From Trichobilharzia szidati (lineage: Eukaryota > Platyhelminthes > Trematoda > Strigeidida > Schistosomatidae): a DNA stretch of 64,000 nucleotides. The stretch spans positions 32,870,804 to 32,934,803 of the forward strand of contig OX235277.1 in assembly GCA_944472155.2 (NCBI GenBank). The letters are read 5' to 3'. A program made the translations under genes and the position numbers. Position 1 is the first letter of the stretch. Every line of letters starts with the position of its first letter. Below are positions 1-11,944 of the stretch, piece after piece. Under the pieces are notes generated by a model. That model worked only from the letters and a program-made list of their open reading frames with translations. It had not been told where the DNA came from and did not search any database.

Positions 1-1465
1 ATATTTTGGTGATTGATTTCTGGATGATTCGGAGTGGTTTCCCTGCTGGCCAACCGAACTTCAATATTAAGAGGAGGCAGGTGCTGATGAAAGTTCGCAG
101 CAGCTTATCGGCAAATGCTATCTATGATGCTGCAAGTGTCTATAATAAAAAGGATTACTGATTTGAAATTAGCGTTGAAAATCAGAATTGCATTCCTGAC
201 GCTCAGTGATGACAGATTTCCACGCTGTTCACAGAATACTGAATGTCTGTTTAATGCTTTTACCATCTTAACTTTGACACGCTCACTTGTGCTGTTTGTA
301 GTTAAAACGATGTTTGTATTTTCCCAAAGATGGCTATTGATGCCTGTTGTTGTTATCTGGGTGTTTTCATCACCTCTAACTTCTCTGTATTTGCTCCGAT
401 TGCTGTCTTTGCTTCTTCTTCTTCTTCCGTCCAATTGTTGGTTTTTTACCACATATCTTTACGCGTGTGTGACGTTACAGCTTTGTCATCCGTGTAGTTC
501 ACACCTTCCAGTGGCTTCTCGTCAGTCACACGTATACCAACCTTCTTGCTGCGCTCGGTCGTTTGCACAGTCCAGTCAACTAGAAGCAGGAACATCAACA
601 GTGATATTTGACTCTTGTATACACTGGCACTGCCACTAAGAATTACTTGACAGGCGATATAACCATATAGCTGTTGACCGGTACTCCATGAAGATTCAGA
701 GATCTCCGTAGTGTTGAGGTTGTTCCCTAATCGCTCGACGATCAACGCCATCGACACATTTTACACAGTCGATGAAGTTGAATCAGAGATTTGACTGCCA
801 TGTAATGCTTAGTCAGTTGATGATGTATAGTGATACAGTTTGATGTTTACATGACATATATTTCCGGAATTGAACTTGTTTCTAGCGGAGCTTTGCAATC
901 TGAAGCATCTTGCAGTCTCTATAAAATTAGGCAGCATGGATTACGGTATATTTCGCACCAGTTTTCGCAATGGCCTAATTTTCCTTGTTTGTAGTTTGAT
1001 AAGACAGACTTTCTTTCAGTCGGTATGTAAAATTCCTTCTTTCCAAAACGTCTGCGAAAGTAGCATGAGCATATCTGTTCAGATAATTACGTTGGTTTTC
1101 AAAATTTCTATGGAATTACACAAAAAATACAATGAAAAACAAAACGATGTTGTTATTACTGACGTTTCGCCACTTAATGGTTTTGTTGATATTTGTTATG
1201 TGAATTACAAATAATTTCGCCAAATACAAATTCTCAAATTCATTCCTCCCTGTGTTGTTGGTTGATTTCCTGTTTGTCATTCGGTCACTTGGAAATACTA
1301 CTATTACAAATAATGATTACATTTTGGCGTCGCTACGGAATTAAATGATTTTGGAAAGTTTACTGTGAACAGTTCGCCGTTGAAGATCGACGATTGTCTT
1401 GAATGCTTTGTCGCACGGTGCATGTCAAAGAATGTTTGTGATGACAAAATTTCAGCTCATTTTAT
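1..1465. other. No gene recognised
   Basis: Short frames occur on both strands, the longest being 174 codons on the plus strand at 115-639. None shows a domain, a signal peptide or splice-site support that I recognise. The stretch near 570-590 weakly resembles the ends of the Gypsy-associated repeats at 3.75 and 13.9 kb. Confidence 0.4.
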
Positions 1466-1545
1466 TACTACTGTGGTGAGAGCTGTCTACTAGCCAAGTG
1501 GTTGACAGTAATTGAGGTCAATGTTTATGTATCAAATATTAGTCA

Positions 1546-1797
1546 TGTTGTGGTGAGAGATGGTTGCTAGCCAAATTGGTTGACAGTAATTGAGGACAAG
1601 GTCAAGATGAACAGGCGGATACAGAACTGACACAGCCACAAGAGATGCAAGGTTAACTTTGTGTGAGAAACAACCAATCAACAGACTGTATTTTCTACTA
1701 ACATTAACCTACAATAATGTACATCAAAATCTCTAAATATGTGTTGATTTTCCGTAATAAACGTTCTGTTGCCTGGCCCTTGTCTTCTGTTGTTACA
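1546..1797 (+). repeat. Candidate 5' LTR of a Ty3/Gypsy element
   Basis: The sequence runs from TGTTGTGG to GTTACA, giving the usual TG...CA ends, with an AATAAA-like tract near 1,760. The same sequence recurs inverted at about 9,096-9,412. Its first 60 bp are also partly duplicated just upstream, at about 1,466-1,520. Gag-Pol remnants follow on the same strand, so this is most simply the element's 5' LTR. The ends were judged by eye. Confidence 0.5.
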
Positions 1798-2096
1798 CTA
1801 CGACTGGGCTAGATAAATACAGTCTAGTGAAAACTCTGTCATTTCCAGATTAACCAATTTCTCTGCCAAATGATAATCTTCGGGGACTTCTAACAGATCA
1901 CTTCTACCTAACTACTTTTGGAACACGAGAGAAGGCTCAGTTCAACACGTTTGTTCGTGCCATCAGCTAGAAGATTAGAAACTTAATACTCCAGATTCAG
2001 ATTCAAGCTTTAAAGTGAAACTTTGGAGATCAGCTCCTTACTCAACCACGTGATTGCCTAATTGCTGGAATCAGTATTCCGAAGTAAGAGTAAGAG

Positions 2097-3577
2097 TTGA
2101 TTAGGACTCCTTCCTGCACCTTTGAAAGTGCTAAGGATTTATGTACTGCATATGAAGATGCCAACAGTGAATACCCAGCCCCCACTACGTCGGTGTCTGA
2201 TATCATGCTGTCCATAGTTTACAATGCAAGTGTTCATAAAATGAAATCGAAACTGTCATGCACGCGTAATAGAATGCAGACCGAAAGCAAAATCATCCAA
2301 CCGTGTTTTTTTCACGGGGAAAGATTCATCTGCGATGCAGTTGCCGTTTTCGGAGTGCTAAGTACAATAAATGTGGTGAAATTGGTCACATAATATCTGT
2401 TTATCGGAGTTCAAATACTTATGCTACTCATAATTCTCCCAATTTGTCTTGGCAATGCAGTCAATGTCTCTTTCATCTGATCAGAACCTTCACTACAAAT
2501 TCAGACAAGTCTCACTCTTTTATCATAAAAGACACTGGGAGTATTGAATCTAGAATTTCTAGGAATGATTTACTATTGCTTTGTAAGCATGCTCAGGTAG
2601 ACCCGACTGCTCGTTCCATTACAGGTGTCACTGGCCATAAACTGCCTCTTTTTGGTGCTACTAACATTGGTTTGAAATCAAACAGTGGTAGTTTTGTGAA
2701 TATACCCTTTCTTGTTAGTGAATACGGTCCATCTTTATTGAGATTAAAAGCCCTTAGATTGCTGAATGTCGAAATCTCACTTTGCACTGAATTGTTTGAT
2801 GAATCTCTGTTCAGAGAATTAGTTCTCCAATGTTCTAAGTATGTATGTGACATGAAGATTCATCCCATCCATCTTGAAGTAGAGGATGATCCTGTATTCC
2901 TAGAGCGCCGACTGATTCCATACGGTTCAAGAGATGCAGTTAAGAAAGAGTTAGACGAGTTTGATGGGCAGGTCATACTTATGCCAGCTGAATCTTCGAA
3001 TTGAGCAACTCCCATTGTGACTCCACTGAAGGCTGAAAGGAAAACACCGAGAATTTGTGGTGACTACCGCCTTACACTCAACAGTCGCCTTCTACAGCAA
3101 AGTTGCACTACACTGGAAGCTGAAGGCATTCTCTACAAGCTACATGGCTCAAAGTACTTTTCCAAAGTCAATCTCAAAGATGCTTATTTGCAGATTCCTC
3201 TTGAAGAAGCTTCTAGTGCACTAACAACCATAAATCCTCTATTTGGATTGTTCAAGTGTAAGTTCTTGTCTTTTTGTTTAAAGGCCTCAAAGGCTTTGCA
3301 GGCACTTTTTCAGAGTAGATTCAGGCAACTATCTGACTTACATCAAATCACTGATGACAAGAACGGTTTGTTCAAATCTAAACTGTTTGTTATTTTAAAT
3401 TATTTCATTTCCTCACCAGTTCCACATTCCAGAATCACATCGTCGGAACAACAGGTAGCAGTGAGTTATCCACTGAACAACGTAGACAACAACAGGTATG
3501 ACTTCCATATGACTGAATGCAGTGTATGTATTCCCAACAATCTAGTTCATTCATCAAACCTGAAAAGCTTTGGTTGA
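2097..3577 (+). pseudogene. Ty3/Gypsy Gag-Pol remnant (zinc knuckle, protease, RT)
   Basis: Read in order, the frames give a decayed CCHC zinc knuckle (NKCGEIGH), a retropepsin-like segment (KDTGSIESRIS, matching the catalytic DTGS motif) and the start of a Gypsy reverse transcriptase (PRICGDYRLTLN, then FSKVNLKDAYLQIPLEE). The fingers-to-palm region is cut short before the YxDD box. Integrase and RNase H are missing. A TGA at 3,002-3,004 sits where relatives carry tryptophan in the SxWxxPIV block, so one base change explains this break. The gag frame and the protease/RT frame overlap out of register near 2,300-2,390. In life the polyprotein would process and reverse-transcribe the element's RNA inside cytoplasmic particles. 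This copy is dead. Confidence 0.8.
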
Positions 3578-3840
3578 GAAAATGCTTCATATTTTCAAAA
3601 GATCATCTTTATTCTGAAAAATTATTCTGCGCACAGTAGAGATTCCTCAGTGAATTTTATCACTATTTATTTACACTGCGTGTAAGATTTTCAATTGAGA
3701 TAGAAATCTAGAATGTATCATCACATGCCTTAGTGTTGTTGCCACGAAAGCACAGTCCAGTCAATTAGGATGTCGCCATTCATTTCCTCAGAGGATTGTA
3801 CAGCAGTAGGTGCATATTGATCAAAAATCATATGCGTGAT
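3310..3840 (+). repeat. Gypsy-associated repeat R2, copy 1
   Basis: The tail of the Gypsy relic and its downstream sequence recur at about 13,640-13,980 and 57,510-57,840. Shared blocks include CATCAAACCTGAAAAGC and CAGTCAATTAGGATGTCGCC, with small differences. This is an interspersed family of old fragments. Confidence 0.65.
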
Positions 3841-3879
3841 AACGATAAAACTCAAGTTTTGAAGTTGTGTGATTATAAT

Positions 3880-3965
3880 TGATATGATTATGAACAATAA
3901 ATAAATTTTGTTCGAAACGTCATCCAGTAAATAATACTGTTTCACTGTGTGATACATCTAATAAA
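3880..3965 (+). repeat. GAACAATAAA...GAAACGTC tail repeat
   Basis: This short block carries GAACAA and TTGTTC arms followed by GAAACGTC and AGTAAATA. The same block is inverted at about 11,865-11,935 and forms the arms of the hairpin insertion at 9,992-10,181. It looks like the 3' end of a small mobile family, perhaps related to Penelope elements. Confidence 0.45.
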
Positions 3966-4174
3966 CAAACTAATATGGAATTGCATATGCGTGATCCCTT
4001 GTAGCAAATCGAGTATATAACTGGCTGGTTAAAACAGTATAAATGGGGGTAAGTTGACGCGGGATGGAAATACTTTTATCCATACAGTCTTCCGCCTAAT
4101 TTCAGACTAGTTTATCCCGACTGGTTCTCATTCTGTAATTAAATCCCGGTTGCATTGTTTGTTCTTCCGTATAA

Positions 4175-7100
4175 TTAATCCTTTGGATTCCAAGTGGAAT
4201 ACAGCGCCTTAACAGCACGTTTCCACTTTGTTCTATCTGGCACTGCCCTCATCAGCTGGATTCACGATTGCCATAATCTCTCATCTCTTCCTCGCATGAT
4301 GTACTCCATTTCACTCTCAAATGACCCACTTGTCATTTCCCATTGGGTTTCCAGTCGAGTGATGGCTTGCATCGCGCGCGATGTCATTCAATGACCTTCT
4401 CAACATATGCCCGATTCATCTCCATGTTCCTCTGCATATTTGTTGAGCGGTTTTTCTTGGTTGGTTTGTTCCCAGAGTCTTTTGTTGTTAATTCTTTCAA
4501 ACCCGCCATTTAATCTTTAGTATGTAGCGAAGGCAGCTGCTGATAAGCTTGTGACTTGTTGAAAATCCTTTTCGTGACACGCAGTGCACGTTTCTGACCC
4601 ATATAGAAGGACTAACTTGACAGTGGTGTTGAAAGTGTGAAATTCGCTTCTTACCCTGACTGCAGAAGATTTCCAATATGGTTTCAGATTGATGAAGGAG
4701 TATCATGCCTCTTCCGATTCTGGCTTTGACATCTCCATCCATGCTGTTCGCCTGTGGTCGAAACAATGCATCCTAGATAAGTTAAGGAAGTGACCTCTTT
4801 CAAATATCTCCTTTTGATGGTGATTGGTATTGCTTTCTAGTGTCGTTGGTTGGTTATCTGCACCACGTCCATCTCCTCTTTGTTCATCTTGAGCCCTACC
4901 TTCGCTGCCAACTTCTTCAGCCAGCTTTTTGCTTTTCGCTCGCAAATCTTCGATTTTGTGTGACATCAAACATGAATCATTTACGAAATCCAAGTCTTTT
5001 AGCGTCTTCTTGTTGGTCCAACGTATTCCTGTCTTCTCACTACCTGCGCACAGTCTGATGCATAATGCAGTCCATCACATTTACGGATATCATCGGTGAT
5101 AATAGGCAGGCAGCCTAGTCCTACTCATTTATTCACCTCGAACACCTCGCTGAGTCTTTCGTTGGGGATCACCTGACACGTGACATTGCCATATAGCTGT
5201 TGAATGAGGTTTATAAATACTTGGAGCATACCGTAGTCTAGAAGTGATTTCCTGATTACTTCATGGTCAACGTTCTTGAAGGTCTTTTTGATGACGATAA
5301 AGTTATGGTAGAGGTTTGACTGCAGTTCTATGCTTTGTTCGATGAAGATGCGCAGAGTTTCAACTTGATCCTCACATGATTTGCCCTTCTGAATCGAGCT
5401 TGTTTATGTCGGAGTTCCCCATGCAGTGCATCTTTCGTTCTCTCCACAATGATGTGACTCAGTATTTTGCTTGTCGTGGACAAGATCACGATTCTGCAGC
5501 AGTTCTTACAATGGTATAAATCGCACTTTTTTGATAGTTTGACGAGGTAGCCTTTCTTCCATCGGCAAGTACCTTTCCCTCCTTCCAAACCTTTTGCATC
5601 AATGACACCAGCATAACTGCTGCAGTCTCTGGGTCCGTTTTCAGTGCTTCCAGAGGAATTCCGTCCAGCTCTGCTACCTTCCTGGACTTCAGTAGCTTGA
5701 TCAAATGTAGGATTTTTGCCTTCATTGGAAGACTGGTATCCACTGGGACTTTTGTGCGTACTGTTGGTAGTGTTCTTGGGCTGGTAGCAGGTGATGGTTG
5801 ATTCAAGAGTCCTATGAAGTGATCAGCTCATCGTCTCATTTTTTCTCCATTTCGGTAATCACGCTCCCTTGAACACCTTTTCATAGGTTTCACCTGAATT
5901 GATCTCTTCCCAGATAGACATGGTTATCTGATATCATGTTTCAAGGCTTCTTTTGCCTGCGGCCTGTTCTGCTTCACTGTCATTTCCAGTGTGTATCAGA
6001 ATTGTCTTTTGTCTTTCCTGGCATTCTTCTTTATTCAGTGCAGTGTACACTGGACTTAGCTTCTCCTGATATTCATCTTTGTATTGTTCCATATTCCGTT
6101 TCACCATTCTCCTCCCTTCTGTTAGCCCCCAGGTGGCCGTCGACAGGCATTCTTTGTCTTCTCTATTCCTTCTTCCTGAAACGCTTGCACACGTTTCCTT
6201 GAACACCACCTTCAGAGAGTTCCAACGTTCTTCCACGCAATTCTCCTCAGTGAAACCACGTAGTGTCTCCAACTTTGCTCTGATGGCTACAGTGAGGGCA
6301 TCTTCTTTATGTTCGTCTTTAGGTTTCTGAGCGTTGAAATAGAATTGTAGTCTGTTCCCGGTTGCGCTGAAGGCTTTCGACTTGACCTTGGGGATTCTTT
6401 GATTTAGATAATAGTCTTAGCCGGCATCTGCTCCCCTTCTCAAATTTGTGTCCAGAAAACTTCGTCTCTACTGAAGTTCAGATAAAGTTTATCTGGATTT
6501 GTGTCCATCAGGTGAAATCCACATAGTCCTCTGTGTGTCCTTTTGCTTATACACACTATCTCCGACCACCAATTCACTGAAGGCACAGAAATCTGTGAAG
6601 AGTCTTCTATTATCATTCATTTCTCTGAGCCTCCCGATCCATGGTGGTTTCTCTTCCCGTATTGTCCGCTCCCAGTGCGGTATTCATATCTCCCATGAGG
6701 ATTTTCATGTCACCATTTGGGATGTTGTCCATCAGTTTTTGTAATTGTCAGTAAAATCCCCCCTTTCCTCTTGTTCCGCATTGTTTATAGGTGCGAAGCA
6801 TTAGATGACTGTTAGTCGTCAGTACGCTCGCCGACCATGCACATGATCCGGGGTTCAATCACCGGCCGACGCATACCCGATATCCATGGTCGGCCTGCTA
6901 AACTTGGCCTACCGATATCACATGCTGAAAATTCCATACTCGTATCAAAAATACTGTGAGGAATTAAGCTATAAAAAGTTTAATTAATTAATTTAAGTTG
7001 AAGTTTGTTGTTATGATCCTGCAAGAGGAGATCGGTTCCCATGGCATTAGGGCTTTGGCTGACAGTTGTGACATCATGGTAACCACTCATTGCCACTCAC

Positions 7101-7345
7101 TGTGCAAGTGGGTGTCGTCTGGGTGACCGGAGTAGAATTTGGTTGGTCCACATCCATTCTATCCTTTCTCGCAGATTATCAGCTCTTCTATACTATATCT
7201 CTTCATTTCTTTGGCTACCTAGAAAGCCTTCCCAACCTCCTACATTGCACAAAAATTTACTTCCCCATTCTTATTCCTGCTTTCATCCAGAGAAGATACA
7301 TCGGCTGACTGGCCTACCTAAACTTTTCACCGACCTGCGTCATTG
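4175..7345 (-). pseudogene. Degenerate RTE-type non-LTR retrotransposon (SR2-like)
   Basis: This is an inverted, heavily mutated relative of the element at 59,976-63,213. From right to left it matches the AP endonuclease start (about 7,345-7,095), the endonuclease end (about 6,780-6,420), the linker, and the RT fingers (about 5,800-5,330; PLEALKTDPETAAVM corresponds to PPEALKADAETTADM). It then matches the post-RT region (about 5,000-4,500; CLMSHKIEDLRAKS) and the C-terminal tail (about 4,395-4,210). Multiple frameshifts and stops exist, and a SINE-bearing insertion of about 300 bp splits the endonuclease. An active copy would nick DNA and prime reverse transcription at the target. Confidence 0.8.
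6790..7085 (+). repeat. tRNA-headed SINE inserted in the RTE relic
   Basis: The sequence GGGGTTCAATCACC at about 6,850 resembles a pol III B box, with an A-box-like tract about 40 bp upstream. The body (CCGATATCACATGCTGAAAATT) matches the SINE bodies at 23.56 kb (minus) and 29.09 kb (plus). It interrupts the RTE endonuclease, so it is younger than that copy. Confidence 0.55.
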
Positions 7346-8082
7346 AGCCTCTCTTATTCTAACGTAGAACAATTTAGTTTTCTTATTTTGAATTTTTGAA
7401 TGTTTTATTGTGCATTGTAGTTTCTGTAGAAGTTTGTTTCGTTTTGTATGGTGGTGTCAGTAGCTCCAATTCAAACCCTCCACATACACTTGGGCTTGTG
7501 ACAGGCTAGAAATTTAGCGAGCCAGTAAACTAGGATAGATTGGGACTTGATATAAGTCAATTTTCTATTGCTCTCTTTCAACTGACATTGTAGGAACAGT
7601 AGTCGTTTCAGTCTGTTTTTCTACTGTAAACGACCGTTTAGACGTTAACTGTTCAATTTTGCAATCACACCGATAATCACATGAGTAATCAATAACGCAT
7701 AATCCTTGATGATCCTCCACTGTATACTGCTGGCTTCAACTATTCATTCCTGTAGAACTATGTTCTCAACTGTGACTCAGACATATTAAATAGACACTTC
7801 ATCTACCAAAGAGCTCCGTTTCACCTCATTTAGTTTATTGTGAACATTGATTCAGTGAGCACGTCTAACACTTTATTCAAGTTCAACAAACAGTTATACA
7901 TGAGAAGAAATATGGTGTGGTTCTGACGTCTACTTCTTCACTGCTAGTAGACTGTTTGGTGACATGACTTGAAAGTTTTGTTCACAGCACACTGGCAAAT
8001 CAACCTTGCCTTCGTGAATGGCTTGTTGGTAACACCGTTATTATCTATGTTATGGAGCAGTACCTAGGGAATTCTTCCAAAA
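7346..8082. other. No gene recognised
   Basis: AT-rich sequence with stops in all frames. I see no domain, splice-supported exon or repeat copy. Confidence 0.4.
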
Positions 8083-8960
8083 ACTGAAGCACAACCCTTC
8101 CAACTGTAAAGTGTGTTATTCAGCATAGATCTTCCCACTCTTGGTCATGGCGACTTAAGACCAGCTACTTCCGATTACGTATCAGTGTATGGAAGGCAAT
8201 ATGGACTGAGTAGTTATTACCATCAAATACTGCCTTACTTTGGTGAGGAGAAGAAACTAACTGTGTTGTTCGTGAACCGAATGCGTGATATCACCTTGTG
8301 TTGCTCTCAAATTTTCACCTGGTGCCTACTCTCTAAATTGTTCTCCTCATTCTCGAATACATAGAAGAATGTCGAGTATTACTCCTAGTTGAATTTCCAT
8401 TTGCTATAATTACCCGCTGATAGACAAAATGTAAGTTCTGTGTCACTCACTTCCACCCTCTATCCGACTACTGACTAGAGTGAACAAGGGAACTGGAAGA
8501 TGACACACACTTCATAAGTGGCATTTCTTGCAGCAGTAATTGGTCAATATCACCATGTCATGGTGATGGTTATCAACCAAGAAAATCAGTGCTCCAATTG
8601 GTAGGTGGAAATGTCTAAGAAAGCTTGAACCAGTAGATTACACAACGCGCATTTTGAGGATCTTCGACGAGTAATTAGGAAACAAACGTGTGCCCAAACT
8701 GACTGCATAACAAGCAATCAAAGATGAAGTATTCAGAATAATAATAATGTGATTATGACAGCGACAATCTGTGAAAGGCTTAGTAGGAGGGAGTATTTTT
8801 CAATGTTTACATTCATGTACTGATGGCCGAGGCTCGGAAAGGAGCTGAACTAATTTCTTCTAAAATACATAGACCTGACTGGCTTCTTCAGGGGGAGCTC
8901 GATGGAGTCAGCTGTATGTAAAGGCGACATTAAGGTTGGGGCACAGTTCAACAACAGCGT
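8083..8960 (+). repeat. Interspersed repeat R1, 5' part
   Basis: Beginning at TGAAGCACAA, this matches 35,013 onward for about 780 bp, including ACTTCCGATTACGTATCAGT. The copy at 35.0 kb is the longest. The frames inside are short and not shared between copies, so I see no coding role. Confidence 0.7.
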
Positions 8961-9095
8961 CTCAATTGATGCAAACGCACGGGTGACCTTCAGCAGACCA
9001 GTCAAAAACAGAAGGAATTTTTGCACGAAAACGGACGTATATCTACAAGGAAGTGCATGAAAACACATTAAACAGGTTACCTTTCGCTGATATTC

Positions 9096-9412
9096 TAACG
9101 ACAGAAGACAAGGGCCAGGCAACAGATCGTTTATTGAGAACATCAACAGATATTTATAAATTTTTATGTACATTATTATTCGTTATTATTAGCAGATAAA
9201 CAGTGTCTTCTGACTGGTTGTTTTCTAGCCAATAGTCAATCCGTCATCTCTTTGTGGCCGTTTCTTTGAAGTTCAAACCATATATCTGCAAATCGTATCC
9301 GCCCACTAAAAGTCTTTGTCCTTGTTTTTCTCATGACAAAGATCTGGGACGTAAAGATTGACGGGAATTGCTGTCTAACAATTTTGGCTAGCAGACAGCT
9401 CTCACCACAACA
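9096..9412 (-). repeat. Solo LTR related to the 1.5-kb Gypsy LTR
   Basis: The reverse complement begins TGTTGTGGTGAGAGCTG and ends CTTGTCTTCTGTCGTTA, matching both ends of the candidate LTR at 1,546-1,797. The interior is longer by roughly 65 bp. No internal Gypsy coding sequence adjoins it, consistent with LTR-LTR recombination. Confidence 0.6.
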
Positions 9413-9659
9413 TAACTTAAAAATAGGTCCCAGCTATCATGAAGTGTATCAGTTTCCAAGTTAGACTGGTTTCTCTACATGTATTCACCGAGGTGACTGA
9501 AGATGAGCTGTATTTGCGAATCGCTTATCTTTCTTATCCTGTTGTGCATTCCTCCTCAAAGCCCTTCGGTTGACTTACTATGGTTTCCAGTAAGAGGATC
9601 AACGACTACTTACCAGGAAGATGTGGATAATAAAACAAATTAAAATAAATGACATCAAC

Positions 9660-9748
9660 TATAAATCTATCCCTAATAGTAACGCTAACCTTAATCCTAA
9701 CCCTAATCATAACCCTTATCCAAACCTTAATTCAAACCCTAACGAGCT
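9660..9748 (+). repeat. Degenerate interstitial telomere-like repeat
   Basis: Imperfect six-base units of the CCCTAA type run through the tract (for example CCTAACCCTAATCATAACCC). TTAGGG is the flatworm telomere unit, so this is a decayed internal telomeric stretch. The frame that crosses it reads as repeated Asn-Pro and is not a gene. Confidence 0.75.
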
Positions 9749-9991
9749 ATTAACACATTTCCCAGCATTACTTAAAAATGTGATCAGGGTGAAATTTGCT
9801 GCTTAGCTGGTGAATAGCATTGATATTTGAGCTGATAATGACAGGTACCTTTAGCCAACGACTAGCATGCATTCGCGGTCATTGAAGCGATTGCACTCCT
9901 GGGACGCTATTGTTGAACTTCGCCTCATTGCTAGAGTAAGGAGACCCAAATAATTACATGCGTAGAAAGGGGTTAAATTACTCTGTTGATA

Positions 9992-10181
9992 TAATAATAG
10001 AACTCGTGCACTGTGGCAGAGTATAACTCCATTGCGGATAAAATTTATTTTGATAAAGTTTCACATTGTCATACAGTAATATTTATTGGAGACGTTTCGA
10101 GCACAATTTATTGTTCAGTAAATATTACTGCATAACACTGTGAGACTTTATCAAAATAAATTTTATCCGCAATGGAATTAC
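9992..10181. mobile_element. Small hairpin insertion with near-perfect TSD
   Basis: Inverted arms of about 60 bp (AACTCCATTGCGGATAAAAT and its complement at the right end) enclose a short loop. The element is bounded by ACTCTGTTGATA at 9,980-9,991 and ACTCTATTGATA at 10,182-10,193, a 12-bp duplication with one mismatch. The minus strand carries GCTCGAAACGTC inside the arms. No coding capacity. Confidence 0.65.
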
Positions 10182-10594
10182 ACTCTATTGATACTCCAAC
10201 CTAAAACTGAGAGCTATTTTTATCATATGTGAGAGAAAGATATCTTCTGTAGCACTTCTATACAGTTTTCATGCATTTTTTTCATAAATATATGTATTCC
10301 ATACACGAAATTGCCTCTTTTACGTGACTGTTGAGTTCGAGGTCATTCGCTGATTGGTAGTTAGTGGTGCTTATTGCTTAAGTTTGCCGAATCATTCGCT
10401 GATAATTATTGTTCATTCCGCATGTCTAATGTTTCACTTCAGTACCTGAACCAATGTGTACTTACCTCCTGTGACAAGCAAAGCAGCAGACACACAGGCA
10501 ATGAAAACAGAACACGAGCTGTTTAGAGGGAACGTTCATTCCACAAAGTCAACTTTTTAAAAATGCGAGAGTTCAGTCTCAGAGTCTAACAGCT

Positions 10595-10671
10595 CTACTG
10601 GTCTTCGTTAAAGTTTAGTTTCTGAAATTCTTGTATCTTCTGGTCCAGATAACTGACTCCTGAGTATCTTC
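10595..10671 (-). CDS. Terminal exon of a micro-exon-type gene, paralog 1
   Basis: On the minus strand a strong acceptor (TTTACTTGCAG) precedes an exon that, entered in phase 1, reads RYSGVSYLDQKIQEFQ and eight more residues before TAG. The intron, exon and 3' flank are homologous to the terminal exons at 20,334-20,392 and 32,281-32,339 (RYAGINYLSQEIQELQNQ-stop). Conservation concentrated in the reading frame and the splice site supports a real gene family. The upstream exons of this copy were not found with confidence. A further acceptor (ATCTTTCAG) at about 10,915 opens a phase-1 frame reading RNADITLLEDLSAG, which may be an alternative last exon. Confidence 0.5.
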
Positions 10672-11242
10672 CTGCAAGTAAAGAAAATAAAACATTAACC
10701 AGTGTACATAATATAGGTTTTCTTATCACTACATCTGTAATGCACAACAGCAACAGCCACAACCAAAGAAGGAAGAAGACGAAGAGGGCGTGAGAGATGT
10801 GTGTATTTTGATTATGCAAAGCTTGAAGTGCGCGGGTACACAGCTAATTATCATCGTTAATAACAAACCCAGCTGAAAGGTCCTCTAGTAGAGTTATGTC
10901 AGCATTTCTTTCTGAAAGATAAGAGGAAAAAGCTTATTTAGTAATATTATACTGGATTTTATCTCATTACACATTTTACTCCTAACGTAATCATTTATAA
11001 TTCCTGCGTGAAATTGACATGCAGTAGGTACATTCTCGAAATCAGATTTCAAAAATTACCTATTTAGTTATTTGTACTTTTTTTTAATGTTTCTCCCACA
11101 TAAACCAGTGTTCAGTATAAATTTAAATCAACAAATCATATTATATATTCTGTCATTTCTAATTAGGGTACATATGTTCATGCCTGCAAAAATTGATTGT
11201 CCCTGTTCCAGAAATGAATTATTATTATTATTATTAAAACTA

Positions 11243-11768
11243 TTATAATCTGTAAAAGGCTTAGTAGGAGGGAATATTTTTCAATTTCTACATTCATGTA
11301 CAGGTTGCTGAGGCTTGGAAAGGAGCTGAAGTAATTACTTTTAGTACACACATATATGGCTGGCTTCTTCAGGTGGATTCCGATGATTTCATCTGTATGT
11401 AGAAGACTAACTCAAAAGATGAAATGAATATTAGTAGGAATGCGATGAATAATTTTACATGCTTTATTAGTATCGCTTTTACTCTCACTACAAACAAGGT
11501 GTACTAGAACAGAGCTGTGAATAGATCTTGTTCACGATTTTTGTGTAAGCATGAAGGATGCTGTTCGGAAATCCGATGATGGACAAGGCTAGTTATGTGG
11601 CCAATCTAACTGGTTTCAGAGGAGCAGTCAAACTGGTGGATATGCACAGAGGAGGTGAAATAAGAAGCGCTTCAATATTAAGCGGAATGCAAGTTGTATT
11701 TACAGGAATGACGGATTCAGACAGAATTGAACCTGATTCCAATACGCCTCACCACCCGCTGAACTGAA
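11243..11768 (+). repeat. Interspersed repeat R1, 3' part
   Basis: This matches 35,690-36,190 closely, for example GAATGCGATGAATAATTTTA and CAGAGGAGCAGTCAAACTG. With the fragment at 8.08 kb it covers the whole of the 35-kb copy. Confidence 0.7.
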
Positions 11769-11864
11769 ACAATAAACGAATATATCATCAGAAATAAGTT
11801 CAACATATATGTGTGAAACTATGGCAATGTGGTGTTATTTATTTCTATATGAATTTTTTTCTTA

Positions 11865-11940
11865 TATATATCACACCGTGAGAGAGCACTATTTACTGGA
11901 TGACATTTCAAAATAAATTTATTGTTCGTAATCATATCTC
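11865..11940 (-). repeat. Inverted copy of the 3.9-kb tail repeat
   Basis: The reverse complement reads GAACAATAAATTTATTTTGAAATGTCATCC and on to GTGTGATATAT in pieces that match 3,885-3,960. See the entry at 3,880. Confidence 0.45.
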
Positions 11941-11944
11941 CTAT

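Noticed and set aside
10595..10819. Continuous 74-codon minus frame with a leucine-rich start (HALFVFFLLWLWLLLLCIT)
   Set aside because: It has no ATG and crosses the conserved acceptor. The hydrophobic run is the intron's T-rich tract, so only the last 77 nt are kept as coding.
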